Positions 32,747 to 41,533 of a stretch of 55,711 bases of DNA are shown here, piece by piece; position 1 is the stretch's first letter, and the number at the start of each line of letters is the position of its first letter. The notes under the pieces were generated by a model. The model had not been told where the DNA came from, did no database searches, and worked only from the letters and a program-made list of their open reading frames with translations. This DNA comes from DASPPF01 sp032906705 (GTDB lineage Archaea; Thermoproteota; Nitrososphaeria; Nitrososphaerales; Gagatemarchaeaceae): positions 1 through 55,711 of the forward strand of contig JAJTZC010000006.1 in assembly GCA_032906705.1 (NCBI GenBank). The letters are read 5' to 3'. A program made the position numbers and the translations under genes.

Positions 32747-34015
32747 CTATGCGAATCCTGCACCCGCAGGGTCGGAGGGCTTGATGATTTCACGCAGAAG
32801 GACAGTCGCATACCCGCCTCTGGGGAGGGTGAACTTGAGTTCGGCCGAATCACCCGAAGTGTGGCTGTGGGCTCCCTGGACTGCTAGGTGGGGCCTTCTG
32901 AATCCTCCCTCCACGCTAACCTCCTGCATTTCCTTTGAGAAGAAGTCGCGCGGCATCACTCTCTCGCCGGCCATCACTTCCTCCAGGCAGAGGTCGAACC
33001 TAGACCCGTAGTTTCTGTAAGCATAGCCTGCAAGCTGGACCAGCGGCACAGCTCCAGAGGTCATCGGCTCCTTCACTCCGTGAACCCTTGCCACGTTGAG
33101 CTCCTCGGCCGAGAGTTCACCCCAGTTGTCACCGGGTCTGACCGAGGAGATGTCAAGCCCCTTCTTCAACGCGAGACTGAGCGTCTTGTTCATCAGGAAA
33201 GACTGGTACGCCTGCGTGTAGAGCCTCCTCACGGCGATCGGCACTGCCCGAAGTGCGCCCAGCACGTCGTCTGGCTTCCTCGCAAGGTATTGCGCGACCA
33301 TTTTCTCCACGTCTTGTAGCGGAGGCAGCATCTTGTGTCCCTCCGCGTACCTCCCCTCGGACATAAGGCGCCTCGCCTGGCGGGTCACCTCGTCGTCCAT
33401 GTCCCTCGACTCAAAGAGGATGGAAGAGACAGCCCCTTTGAAATCGCGGCGGACAATCGCGCGTCCGATGACGTGGGTGAGCGAACCGCCCGAGCCGAAC
33501 CTCTGCAGTCCAAAGAAATTGGGAATCCTGAGCGACGCGGCCGCCCTCAGAACGCCCTCGATACGGTCTCCGACATCGGGGCAGCAGTGCCTCATCACGA
33601 TTCTGAACTTGTTCCCAAGCACCATCGACCGCGATATTGGTTTGGGCAGGTAGCCGACCAGCACCGCAACGAAGTCCCTCCCTTCCACCCTGGCAGGCCT
33701 CTCAGACCTCGAGCTGGTCGGGCTCATGAACTGGGCGGCCGAAGCCCTCTTGTCCTTCATCCCAGCGTGCGCGATTCTGCTCTTCAGAGCCGAGGCCAAA
33801 GCCCTCTCAACGTGAAGCGTGTCGATCGACCGCTTCTCCACACGATAAAGTGGAAAGTAGCCGGGCTTCGGTTCACTTTCTATCGTCAGCTCTCTGATGG
33901 CCTCCTCGACTCTGAAATCGTCCGGCTCGGACCTCAACGTCGCCGCGCAGGGCGGTACGTCAGTAGCGTAGACCTCCATCCCGGCCGCCCTCTCGGAGTC
34001 GGGCGGCTGGATCAT
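32747..34015 (-). CDS. truD: tRNA pseudouridine(13) synthase TruD
   Basis: The 422-aa enzyme isomerises U13 of tRNA. It has the TruD core with the catalytic Asp in HAGMKDKRASAAQF (GxKD motif, about residue 82), PNFFGLQRFGSGG and the archaeal insert region. The ATG at 34015 overlaps the stop of pth2 (ATGA), so longer upstream frame is dismissed. Confidence 0.95.
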   Translation of the reverse strand: MIQPPDSERAAGMEVYATDVPPCAATLRSEPDDFRVEEAIRELTIESEPKPGYFPLYRVEKRSIDTLHVERALASALKSRIAHAGMKDKRASAAQFMSPTSSRSERPARVEGRDFVAVLVGYLPKPISRSMVLGNKFRIVMRHCCPDVGDRIEGVLRAAASLRIPNFFGLQRFGSGGSLTHVIGRAIVRRDFKGAVSSILFESRDMDDEVTRQARRLMSEGRYAEGHKMLPPLQDVEKMVAQYLARKPDDVLGALRAVPIAVRRLYTQAYQSFLMNKTLSLALKKGLDISSVRPGDNWGELSAEELNVARVHGVKEPMTSGAVPLVQLAGYAYRNYGSRFDLCLEEVMAGERVMPRDFFSKEMQEVSVEGGFRRPHLAVQGAHSHTSGDSAELKFTLPRGGYATVLLREIIKPSDPAGAGFA

Positions 34016-34374
34016 AGAAGCTTGAGCTTCCCCGTTAGGGCGTCGACTTGCGCGTCGGACCCTGGTCCGATCCCGACGCATGTCACAGTACCCGGCTCGA
34101 TCTGCGTCAACCCCATGTCCTGGATCAGGGCCGCGGGCAACTTCACACTCTTCGCTTTCCTGTACAGTTCCTGCAGCTCTCCCTCGGACTGCACCTTCAG
34201 CACGACCTTTCTCTGGCCTCCGGCCTTCCACTCCTCGAACCACTCCGGCTTGCGCCTCATCGCCTCTTCAGCCGAGGCAAGCGACGCGTGGGCAACCTGC
34301 GCAGCGAGCTTGCCCTTCCCCATTTTGACGTCGCTCCTGACAACGATCGCCTGTTTCAACGCTCTTCTTGCCAA
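34012..34374 (-). CDS. pth2: peptidyl-tRNA hydrolase 2
   Basis: The 120-aa enzyme releases peptides from stalled peptidyl-tRNA. Family signature: KQAIVVRSDVKMGKGKLAAQ, VAHASLASAEEA, KVVLKVQSEGEL and the C-terminal TCVGIGPGSDAQVDALTG. The start is TTG at 34374, only 8 bp from the divergent start at 34383. It is translationally coupled to truD. Confidence 0.96.
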   Translation of the reverse strand: MARRALKQAIVVRSDVKMGKGKLAAQVAHASLASAEEAMRRKPEWFEEWKAGGQRKVVLKVQSEGELQELYRKAKSVKLPAALIQDMGLTQIEPGTVTCVGIGPGSDAQVDALTGKLKLL

Positions 34375-34382
34375 CTGTTAAT

Positions 34383-35570
34383 ATGAGCGGGGTTAAGGCT
34401 TGCGAAACAGGTTTCCGTTTCTTGGGCAGGCCGTATGACGTAGTCGTCGCTGGCGGCAGCATAGCGGGGCTCGCTTTCGCTGCCGAGGCCGCAAAGAGGG
34501 GCATCTCAGTCCTGGTCGCCGAGGAGCACGAGGAGATCGGGGAGCCTGAGAAGTGCGACGCTCTGGTCAGCCTTCGAGGCCTGAGGACTCTTGGGTTCGC
34601 CCCCAAGAGAGAAGTGATTCAGAACCAGATCGCCTCCGGCGTCTTCCGCTCCCCATCAGGTCGGGACTTGGCTGTGAACGCGACTGCCCTCGACGTAGTG
34701 GTGCTCGACAGGAGTGCCTACGACAAACAGGTGTGCGAGAAGGCCGAGTCCTGGGGGGCTGTGGTTGAGAGAGGGAACAGGGTCGAAGGTTTCCATGAAA
34801 CCGACCAAGGGGTAGCTGTTAGGGTAGGCGATGACACTGTAGAGGCGAAGTACTTTGTGGACGCTACCGGACCAGCCTCTTCGCCGAGGGGGGGAATAAT
34901 CCCTGCGGCGAAATACGAGGTCGAGGGCGACTGGATCAGGGAAAGAGTGGTGGAAGTATTCCTGGATGTCGCCAAGTACCCCGGATTCTTCGCTTGGGTG
35001 ATTCCCTTCGGGCCGGGCCTGGCAAAGGTAGGGGTCGCCGGAAGGGGGCTCCAAGGATTCAAGGCACTCGACTCTTTCCTGCAGTCAAGGCCCCACAGGG
35101 TGCTCCACAAGGTGTCGGCTCCGATTTATGTCGGCGGGCCCGCGGAGTCGTTCGTTTCAGGCAGGAGGATCCTCGTCGGCGAGTCGGCTGGTCAGGTCAA
35201 ACCAACCACAGCCGGTGGCATAACGACCTCGATCTCTGGAGCCGTCATCGCCGCGAGATGGGTCAGCGACGCCATCCAATTGAAGGATGACTCCTTGGTC
35301 AACAGATACCAGCCGGATTGGGAAAAGCGCTTCCTGAAGGAGATGAGAAACATGCTGAGGTTGAGGGGCGTATTCGAGAAGCTGTCCAATGATGATCTGG
35401 ACTCGATCCTGGCGGCACTTTCAACTCCCAAGCTATTGGCGAAGCTCTCCCAGTCCGACTTCGACTTCCACGCGACCGGATTGCTTGGCGCGCTCGGCGT
35501 AGCGGGGCTCCTGAAGGTCGCACGTGTGGTTGCCTCGGCGCAGGCGAAAACCCTTCTGCTGGGCTCCTGA
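34383..35570 (+). CDS. geranylgeranyl-reductase-family FAD oxidoreductase
   Basis: The protein of about 395 aa has the FAD motif YDVVVAGGSIAGLAFAAEAA, the GG-reductase signature region around GEPEKCDALVSLRGL, DATGPASSPRG and the late motif RILVGESAGQVKPTTAGGI. Archaeal members saturate the isoprenoid chains of membrane lipids. The ATG at 34383 lies only 8 bp from the pth2 start; the in-frame TTG at 34422 lies about 28 nt after GGTTAAGG and would be a better leaderless start. Confidence 0.88.
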   Translation: MSGVKACETGFRFLGRPYDVVVAGGSIAGLAFAAEAAKRGISVLVAEEHEEIGEPEKCDALVSLRGLRTLGFAPKREVIQNQIASGVFRSPSGRDLAVNATALDVVVLDRSAYDKQVCEKAESWGAVVERGNRVEGFHETDQGVAVRVGDDTVEAKYFVDATGPASSPRGGIIPAAKYEVEGDWIRERVVEVFLDVAKYPGFFAWVIPFGPGLAKVGVAGRGLQGFKALDSFLQSRPHRVLHKVSAPIYVGGPAESFVSGRRILVGESAGQVKPTTAGGITTSISGAVIAARWVSDAIQLKDDSLVNRYQPDWEKRFLKEMRNMLRLRGVFEKLSNDDLDSILAALSTPKLLAKLSQSDFDFHATGLLGALGVAGLLKVARVVASAQAKTLLLGS

Positions 35571-35626
35571 GCCATTCTGCGTTCAGCAAGACATATCAGC
35601 ATCTCTTCGAGGGGCATTCAAGACAA

Positions 35627-35809
35627 ATGTCTCAGTCGACCATATCTCTGCCGCTGTGCAGCTCATGCAACCGGCCGGTCAAGCCCGGAGAAAGGGCAAC
35701 CAAGTTCCTGTGCCCCAACTGCCATGAGGTGCTGATATGGCGGTGCGAGAAATGCAGGAAGTTCTCACGCAGATACAAATGCTCGAACTGCGGCTTCGAA
35801 GGCCCGTAG
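35627..35809 (+). CDS. small two-zinc-ribbon protein (HVO_2753-like)
   Basis: The 60-aa protein has four CxxC pairs: LCSSCN, FLCPNCHE, RCEKCRK and KCSNCGFEG, enough for two zinc sites. It resembles the conserved archaeal DUF1610 zinc-finger proteins encoded directly upstream of elongation factor 1-beta, as here (9 bp gap). Probable RNA or ribosome-related role is inferred from that context. Confidence 0.88.
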   Translation: MSQSTISLPLCSSCNRPVKPGERATKFLCPNCHEVLIWRCEKCRKFSRRYKCSNCGFEGP

Positions 35810-35818
35810 GCGGAACCT

Positions 35819-36106
35819 ATGGGCTCGTACGTAGTCAGGATCAAGGTGTTGCCCGCAGACACGACTACCGAGCATCAGATGATTATTGACTCGGTCACGA
35901 AAAAGCTCCCCAGCTTCGCGCAGGTGAGAGGCCAAAAGATCGAGCCGATCGCCTTCGGGCTCTCGGCAATCGTCTTTGACATCATTACCCCAGAAGAGGA
36001 AGGGACGATAGACAAGGTGGAGGCGGCTGTCTCCGGCGCGCCTTTCGTCGGCCAGTGCGAAATGATGGGCGTCAGCAGGATGTCCAGCAGACTACCGCCT
36101 CGCTGA
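35819..36106 (+). CDS. ef1b: translation elongation factor 1-beta
   Basis: The 95-aa guanine nucleotide exchange factor of EF-1A has the alpha/beta sandwich pattern VVRIKVLPADTT, KIEPIAFGLSAIVFDIITPE and VEAAVSGAPFVGQCEMMGV. It regenerates EF-1A-GTP. It forms an operon with the zinc-ribbon gene. Confidence 0.95.
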   Translation: MGSYVVRIKVLPADTTTEHQMIIDSVTKKLPSFAQVRGQKIEPIAFGLSAIVFDIITPEEEGTIDKVEAAVSGAPFVGQCEMMGVSRMSSRLPPR

Positions 36107-36176
36107 AAAGTATCGGCATACCTTTTATACCCCAACAGTGTTTGGGACTATAGCCGTTTCTCCGCGATGTGATTCT

Positions 36177-36425
36177 ATGAAGTATCCACTCAGGTATGCA
36201 GCCTTCGAATGGCTGAAGGAGAAGAAGAGCGGGATGGACTCCGACCTACTCGAGTCGCTAAACAAGAACGGGAGCAAGTGCTCGCCCGACGAGCTAAACA
36301 AGATCCTCATGCAGCTCGAAATTCTCGGCCTTCTCACCGTTCGATGGGTAGCGAAGGACAAGCGAAGGCTAGAGGTCGTCGAGAAGCAGGACGAAGAAAC
36401 CAAGATACCTCGCATCAACGAATAA
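36177..36425 (+). CDS. small winged-helix-like protein
   Basis: About 82 aa from the ATG at 36177 (MKYPLRYAAFEWLKEK). The predicted helices AFEWLKEKKSGMDSDLLESL and CSPDELNKILMQLEILGLL followed by a basic wing (TVRWVAKDKRRLEVVE) look like a winged helix-turn-helix fold. TTTTATAC (36123-36130) could be its TATA box, giving a leader of about 25 nt. Target unknown. FEN1 follows 28 bp downstream. Confidence 0.65.
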   Translation: MKYPLRYAAFEWLKEKKSGMDSDLLESLNKNGSKCSPDELNKILMQLEILGLLTVRWVAKDKRRLEVVEKQDEETKIPRINE

Positions 36426-36453
36426 ATGACGCCACTCGCCCTCGGGACGAGCT

Positions 36454-37479
36454 ATGGGCGTTGACCTTGGGGACGCGGTCCCAAGAGAGAAGATTCAACT
36501 CGAGGACATAACCGGCTGGACTCTCGCAGTAGACGCATACAACACCCTGTACCAGTTCCTCGCGATAATAAGGGGAGCCAGCGGCGAGCACCTCAAGGAT
36601 TCCCGCGGAAGGGTGACGTCCCACATCAGCGGGCTCTTCTACCGCAACGTCAACTTGATGGAGCTAGGAATCAAACTCGTGTACGTGTTCGACGGCAAGC
36701 CCCCAGAGTTGAAGGCCGAAGAAATCGAGCGGCGCTCCGCCCAGAGGCGGGAGGCGAAGGACCAGTACTTAAGGGCGCTCAAGACTGGAGATGTGGTCCA
36801 GGCCAGGAAGTACGCGGAGGCCTCCACTTCCCTGAGGCGGGACATGGTGGTGGACGCGAAGCGGTTGCTGGACTCGATGGGGATACCCTACGTCGACGCC
36901 CCGTCTGAAGGCGAAGCGCAGGCATCTGTAATGGCGGCAGAGGGCACAGTGAAGGCTGTCGCCTCGCAAGACCATGACTCGCTCATCTTTGGCGCGCCGG
37001 TCCTCGTCCGCAACGTGACGATTTCGGGCAAGCGGAGGCTTCCGAGCAAGGGGATCATGATCAACGTCCAGCCCGAGCGGATTTCGCTCGCGGCAGTACT
37101 GTCACACACAGGCCTGACGAGGGAACAGCTCGTTGACTTTGCAATCCTCCTGGGCACCGACTTCAACCCCGACGGTTTTGAGGGGGTGGGCCCGGTAAGG
37201 GCACTGAAGTACCTCAAGAGGTACGGCAGCCTCGAGAAGATCACCGAGCTGAAGGAAGAGGTCGCGAAGGTTAGCTACGAGGCAATCAGGGACCTCTACC
37301 TCAACCCGCCAGCGACGAAGGGGATCACCCCGGAGTGGAAACAATTGGACAGACACGCCGTGGTCTCGTTCCTGGTTGACGAGCACTCATTCTCGCCCGA
37401 GCGCGTCGAGGCCGCACTGGCGAGGGTGACCGCATCAAAGAACACACAGTCCGAAACGCTCGAGAAGTGGTTCGGCTGA
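36454..37479 (+). CDS. fen: flap endonuclease 1
   Basis: The 341-aa nuclease removes 5' flaps in Okazaki fragment maturation and repair. Acidic active-site residues appear in AVDAYNTLYQ, YVFDGKPPEL, PSEGEAQAS and ASQDHDSLIFG; the helix-hairpin-helix/H3TH region is FEGVGPVRALKYLK. The C-terminus TQSETLEKWFG is a PCNA-interacting (PIP) box. The start is the ATG at 36454. Confidence 0.96.
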   Translation: MGVDLGDAVPREKIQLEDITGWTLAVDAYNTLYQFLAIIRGASGEHLKDSRGRVTSHISGLFYRNVNLMELGIKLVYVFDGKPPELKAEEIERRSAQRREAKDQYLRALKTGDVVQARKYAEASTSLRRDMVVDAKRLLDSMGIPYVDAPSEGEAQASVMAAEGTVKAVASQDHDSLIFGAPVLVRNVTISGKRRLPSKGIMINVQPERISLAAVLSHTGLTREQLVDFAILLGTDFNPDGFEGVGPVRALKYLKRYGSLEKITELKEEVAKVSYEAIRDLYLNPPATKGITPEWKQLDRHAVVSFLVDEHSFSPERVEAALARVTASKNTQSETLEKWFG

Positions 37480-37490
37480 GCGGCACGGCT

Positions 37491-38456
37491 ATGCTGCCTA
37501 ACCTCGCGGAGATTGAAAGGGCCGAGGCAAGGATCAGAAGGTTCATCCCGCCAACTCCCTTGGAACACTCCGGAAGGCTCTCGTCCCTCCTTGGAAGGGA
37601 AGTCTATCTCAAGCTCGAGGTGTTCCAGCCCATTCATGTGTTCAAGATCAGAGGGGCCCTGAACAAGCTCATGCAGCTCGGCGACTCGGCCCTCAAGAAA
37701 GGCGTCGTGACCGCCTCGTCGGGAAACCACGGTCTTGCGATTGCGTACGCGAGCCGCAAGTTCGGCGCGCGAGCCGTGATATGCGTACCCAAGAACGCGA
37801 ACCCCCAGAAGGTCAGCTTGATTCAAGACCAGGGCGCGGAGGTCTTGAGGTTCGGCATGGGCTACGACCAGGCCTTCGAGCACGCCTTGCGCGTCGCGGA
37901 GAGGCGGAACCTCACTTTCGTCCACGCGTTCAACGACCGGGACGTGATAGCGGGTCAAGGCACCTGCGGTCTGGAGATGGTCAGGCAACTGCCCGAAATC
38001 GATTCAGCGGTGGTCGCCATTGGTGGGGGAGGGTTGATCTCGGGCATATCGATTGCCCTCAAGCAGAGCCTCGATGCGGTGCGCGTGTATGGGGCCGAGA
38101 CCAGGGCGATCCCTTCGATGTACGAGTCGGTCGAGGCGGGGAGGATGGTGAAAGTAAACCCGAAGCCGACGATCGCCGATGGCATGCAGTCCGCTGTGCC
38201 GGGCGAGCTCACGTTCGAGGCCGTCACGAAGTATGTCGACAGGATAGGACTCGTCAATGACAGGCAGATTGAGGACGCGGTCTTCGACCTGCTGACCAAC
38301 ACCGGCGTCCTGGCGGAGCCCGCTGGCGCGTCGCCCCTCGCCGCTGTGAAGGGTCCTCTCAGGAAAGAAAGAACAGGCAAGACGGTCTTGGTGATCAGCG
38401 GGGGAAACGTCTCAGTCGCCCTTCTTGCCAGGATTCTCAAGCGAAGAGTGAAATGA
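37491..38456 (+). CDS. threonine/serine dehydratase
   Basis: The 321-aa PLP enzyme deaminates Thr to 2-oxobutyrate (or Ser to pyruvate). The Schiff-base Lys is in VFKIRGALNKL, the PLP phosphate loop is IGGGGLISG, and SSGNHGLA is the serine-binding motif. It lacks the C-terminal regulatory ACT domains of biosynthetic IlvA, so it looks like the short catabolic or serine-dehydratase form. The ATG is 11 bp after the fen stop. It overlaps the convergent MBL gene by 20 bp. Confidence 0.92.
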   Translation: MLPNLAEIERAEARIRRFIPPTPLEHSGRLSSLLGREVYLKLEVFQPIHVFKIRGALNKLMQLGDSALKKGVVTASSGNHGLAIAYASRKFGARAVICVPKNANPQKVSLIQDQGAEVLRFGMGYDQAFEHALRVAERRNLTFVHAFNDRDVIAGQGTCGLEMVRQLPEIDSAVVAIGGGGLISGISIALKQSLDAVRVYGAETRAIPSMYESVEAGRMVKVNPKPTIADGMQSAVPGELTFEAVTKYVDRIGLVNDRQIEDAVFDLLTNTGVLAEPAGASPLAAVKGPLRKERTGKTVLVISGGNVSVALLARILKRRVK

Positions 38457-39048
38457 ACTCCCTGAGGTCCCTCGCCGCCAGGTAGGGGTTATCCAGTCTT
38501 TCCTCCCCAATTGACCTGAACGGCGCGCTCCCGTAGTCATGCCCAGGGTAGACCAATGTCGAATCCGGGAGCTTCAGGATCGCGTCGTGGAGGCTGTGAT
38601 AGATGGCCTCGGCCCCACTCCGTTCGAACTTCCCTATGGTCCCGACGAACAGAGTGTCGCCAGTGAACACTTCTCTTCCGTCGTAGAGGCAGATGCTGTC
38701 CTCTGTGTGTCCAGGCGTATGCATGACCCTGAGGCTGTTCCGTCCCACCTCCAGCTTCCCACCGTCGCGTAGGGAGATGTCGTGGTCTATCGGAGAAGAA
38801 GCGTGGGCAGCGACCTTTGCCCCGGTCTCCTCGGCCAGTTTTCGAAGAGTGGAGGTGTGGTCGAAGTGCTCATGGCTCGCAACCACGAGGCGCACGCGGG
38901 CACCGTTCGCCTTTGCGGCTTCCACGATTGGCCCGGTCTCCCAACCCGAGTCCACGACCACAGCATCCATGCTCTGAACATCGACCAGGAGGTAGACGAA
39001 GTTCGCTATCGGTCCGACCTTCAGCTGGAAGACGTTGAGGCCAGTCAT
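38437..39048 (-). CDS. glyoxalase II-like MBL-fold hydrolase
   Basis: The 203-aa hydrolase has the metal motif ASHEHFDHTSTL, HTPGHTEDSICL, FTGDTLFVGTIG and the final YPGHDYGSAP, the order of hydroxyacylglutathione hydrolase-like and persulfide-dioxygenase-like proteins. Substrate cannot be read from sequence; archaea generally lack glutathione. Confidence 0.92.
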   Translation of the reverse strand: MTGLNVFQLKVGPIANFVYLLVDVQSMDAVVVDSGWETGPIVEAAKANGARVRLVVASHEHFDHTSTLRKLAEETGAKVAAHASSPIDHDISLRDGGKLEVGRNSLRVMHTPGHTEDSICLYDGREVFTGDTLFVGTIGKFERSGAEAIYHSLHDAILKLPDSTLVYPGHDYGSAPFRSIGEERLDNPYLAARDLREFISLFA

Positions 39049-39116
39049 TGGATTGCTCGAGGGCCACGCTGGCGACTGTCATGTTTATGAACCTCAGAAG
39101 GCCCGTTCTGTCAACG

Positions 39117-39605
39117 TTGCCAAAGACCAGCGCAAGGAAGCCGTCTGATTCAGCCCTGACCACGGTCCGCCTCATGATGCCGACCGATGCTAACGTGCTG
39201 GGGAACGTCTTCGGAGGCGCCATAATGAGGTACATGGACGAGGTTGCGGCCATTGTGGCTTGGAAGCACGCAGGAACCAACGCGGTCACAGCCTCGATCG
39301 ACCGCATGAACTTCTACGCGCCTGTCTACGTGGGCAACGTACTAATCATGAAAGCTTCCGTGAACTACGTAGGCCGGACCTCGATGGAGGTCGGGGTGAG
39401 GATCGAAGCGCACGACCCTTCCACAGGAAAGACGACCCACACAGGCTCGTGCTACCTCACTTACGTCGCGCTCGATCGGAAGGGGAGGCCGACCGTCATC
39501 CCCCAGCTGGCCCCTCAGACCGCAGACGAGAAAAGGCGGTTCAAGCAGGCACTGACACGAAGGAAGCTGCGAGAAGCCGAGGTCGAAGCCTTCCGCGAGC
39601 CCTAG
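39117..39605 (+). CDS. hotdog-fold acyl-CoA thioesterase
   Basis: The protein of about 162 aa hydrolyses acyl-CoAs. It shows the hotdog signature NVLGNVFGGAIMRYMDEVAAI with the catalytic Asp/Glu, then VTASIDRMNFYAPVYVGN and a basic C-terminal tail. The TTG at 39117 is about 31 nt after TGTTTATG, suiting a leaderless start; the frame is open further upstream to 39048. It may control acyl-CoA pools with the beta-oxidation enzymes. Confidence 0.88.
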   Translation: MPKTSARKPSDSALTTVRLMMPTDANVLGNVFGGAIMRYMDEVAAIVAWKHAGTNAVTASIDRMNFYAPVYVGNVLIMKASVNYVGRTSMEVGVRIEAHDPSTGKTTHTGSCYLTYVALDRKGRPTVIPQLAPQTADEKRRFKQALTRRKLREAEVEAFREP

Positions 39606-39686
39606 AGCATCACCCAGTCTTGCCCAGCGGCTCAAGATTTCTTCTGCTCGTCGCCTTTACGCACCCCCTCACCTCCAAACGCCAAG

Positions 39687-40043
39687 TTGGACTTCGCCAG
39701 AGCCTTTCGGGCAGGAACAATGAGGAGCGGCAATCCGGCCGTGTACTTCCTGCGGGAGCAGTTCGAGAGCCTCGTAGGATCCCCGCAGAGGGTGGATGCG
39801 TGTGGTTGGATAGCCCACTGCTTCTACCAGCTCCAGCAGTTCATTGAGGCGGGGAACTGGTTCGAAGCTGCTGGCGACATCCTAGGCGCCAACGGAGCAC
39901 TCGGCCCGCAGCTGCGCGCGCTGGCTGCCCTCGAGGAGTACGAGAGGGCTCTTGACTCGTACGAGCAATCTGGGGACGAGGACGCAGTTGAGCGCTGCTC
40001 AGCTGAGGTGGCGAAGCTTCGGAGGGCTTGCGCCCCAGCCTGA
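39687..40043 (+). CDS. helical repeat (TPR-like) protein, unknown function
   Basis: The 118-aa protein is all-helical, with paired helices such as WIAHCFYQLQQFIEAGNWFE and LAALEEYERALDSYEQSG that resemble TPR or SEL1 repeats. No family is recognised. The TTG at 39687 begins the frame. It ends 5 bp from the convergent small zinc-ribbon gene at 40049. Confidence 0.6.
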   Translation: MDFARAFRAGTMRSGNPAVYFLREQFESLVGSPQRVDACGWIAHCFYQLQQFIEAGNWFEAAGDILGANGALGPQLRALAALEEYERALDSYEQSGDEDAVERCSAEVAKLRRACAPA

Positions 40044-40048
40044 GCCTC

Positions 40049-40201
40049 CTAGCCCTCGCCCGATTCCTCTTGTTTGGCCTTCTGCCTGTTGACGGTCTTC
40101 AAGTGGCATTCGTCGCACACCGGTTCCTCCTTCGACCCCACCCTGAGAATATGGACAACCGCCTCCAGCTCGGTGTCGCAGAGGTAGCACTTCGCCTTCA
40201 A
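40049..40201 (-). CDS. 50-aa zinc-ribbon protein overlapping the Hjc-like gene
   Basis: This short gene encodes 50 residues from a TTG at 40201 to a TAG at 40049. It has two CxxC pairs, KCYLCDTELE and VCDECHLK, spaced 20 residues apart, followed by a charged tail (KAKQEESGEG). The TTG overlaps the stop of the Hjc-like gene (TTGA), so expression is coupled. Small zinc ribbons often mediate nucleic acid or protein contacts, so it may be a partner of the nuclease (inference). Confidence 0.7.
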   Translation of the reverse strand: MKAKCYLCDTELEAVVHILRVGSKEEPVCDECHLKTVNRQKAKQEESGEG

Positions 40202-40506
40202 GCTGGGCTCCCCTTCGAGGCGTGGACCCTCCTCTTCTCAAACCTACCCCTCCCCTTGAAGTGCCACACCTCAGCATCTCCGTTGGACTCCCTCGCCCAC
40301 CGAACGAGCTCCTCGAGCTCCTCCTTCTTCACCCTGGCCCTTCCACTCTTCACCTGAACCAGCAGGAGCCTTCCTCCCTTCGCCGCGAAGACGTCCACCG
40401 CACCGTGAGACGCTGCGCTACGGGAAACCATCCAGCCCTCGCTCCTAAGCATCGACATCGCCCTATACTCCCTTGCGCGACCTCTGACGTACTGGGTTGA
40501 CACCAT
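40198..40506 (-). CDS. Hjc-like Holliday junction resolvase/nuclease
   Basis: The 102-aa protein fits the archaeal Hjc fold: RGRAREYRAMSMLRSEGW (with the first acidic residue), ASHGAVDVFAAKGGRLLL and VQVKSGRARV. In Hjc the last motif is ExK; here it is QxK, a variant tolerated in some PD-(D/E)XK nucleases. It is shorter than typical Hjc (about 120-140 aa). Its stop overlaps the start of a 50-aa zinc ribbon. Confidence 0.8.
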   Translation of the reverse strand: MVSTQYVRGRAREYRAMSMLRSEGWMVSRSAASHGAVDVFAAKGGRLLLVQVKSGRARVKKEELEELVRWARESNGDAEVWHFKGRGRFEKRRVHASKGSPA

Positions 40507-40518
40507 TCGATACGAAGC

Positions 40519-41442
40519 CTACGCTCGCGAGGTATTCGAATTTACGACGGATAAGCTCTTGCCGCCGACCTCGAGCCCAGAGACGAGCAGCACTGAAACC
40601 AAGATTAACACAGCTCCCGTCCATGAGACAGGGGTCATCGCCTCGCCGAGAAATATCACAGAGATGCCGACCGCGGTAACAAGTCCAAGCGTCAGGACGA
40701 CTGCAGACGACCCAGCCGAAAGGTATCTGAGCCCCGCCTGGTACAATGCGTATGGTATTGCCGTATTGAAGAGGGCGGTGTAGATTATGGCCTGCCACGA
40801 CAGCGCGGAGATAGGCGGGTGCGCCCCAGATAGGAGGGCCGCGGGAAACATGATGACCGCTGTGGAGGCGATTATGACTGCTGAGGCCGCATACGGGTCC
40901 CAACCTGTTTCATCCGTCTTGCTCTTGCTGTAGACAATGTACGCCGCCCCGAAAAGCGCTGACAGCAGGTAGAGTCCGTCCCCGAACAATTGTCCACTCG
41001 CCAGCTCCCCGATGTTCCCACTGGTCGTGAGCAGAACCGTTCCCAGTACCGCGAGCGCCACGCCGGCGGCCCTTGACGGAGTGAGCCTTTCGCCGAGAAA
41101 GAAAGCGCCGCCCAGAGCTGCGAACATCACGGAGAGATTAACCAGTAGTGCAGCCACCGAGGCGTCTGTATGAGCCTGGCCCACGAACTGGCAGAGGAAC
41201 CCTACTGCATTGAAGAGGCCAATAAGCCAAATTGCCTTCATCCTGAAGAGTCCCCCGAGCCGCCGACGCCAGATTAAGCACGGAATCAGCATCACCGGGG
41301 CTGCGACCGCAAACCTGAGAAACGCGAATTCCAACGGGTCGAGGCCGCCTCTGATTGCAACTGCGATGACAGGGAAGGATGTGCCACCAAGCAATGCGGA
41401 GACCGCGGTCTCGGCAAGCCCGACCCCGCTCCGGCTCGTCAA
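40519..41442 (-). CDS. EamA/DMT-superfamily transporter
   Basis: The 307-aa membrane protein has about ten hydrophobic segments in two EamA repeats, for example AVSALLGGTSFPVIAVAI, ALLVNLSVMFAALGGAFFLG and AVVLTLGLVTAVGISVIFLG. DMT carriers export amino acids or other metabolites; the substrate is unknown. The start is TTG at 41442. The Hjc-like gene begins 12 bp after its stop on the same strand. Confidence 0.92.
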   Translation of the reverse strand: MTSRSGVGLAETAVSALLGGTSFPVIAVAIRGGLDPLEFAFLRFAVAAPVMLIPCLIWRRRLGGLFRMKAIWLIGLFNAVGFLCQFVGQAHTDASVAALLVNLSVMFAALGGAFFLGERLTPSRAAGVALAVLGTVLLTTSGNIGELASGQLFGDGLYLLSALFGAAYIVYSKSKTDETGWDPYAASAVIIASTAVIMFPAALLSGAHPPISALSWQAIIYTALFNTAIPYALYQAGLRYLSAGSSAVVLTLGLVTAVGISVIFLGEAMTPVSWTGAVLILVSVLLVSGLEVGGKSLSVVNSNTSRA

Positions 41443-41533
41443 CTACATCCGCGCCGGTTCATACGTTTCATAAGCGTTGGCCGAATACGGGTAAGCTTAT
41501 CACTGCACCTATTCAAAGGCGAATGTCTACGAC

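Noticed and set aside
32747..34243. TruD starting at 34243
   Set aside because: The extra 76 residues are a shadow of pth2; the ATG at 34015 overlaps the pth2 stop.
39999..40277. 92-aa minus-strand Gly/Arg-rich frame
   Set aside because: Composition is that of a shadow; the same strand encodes the Hjc-like nuclease and the 50-aa zinc ribbon in another frame.
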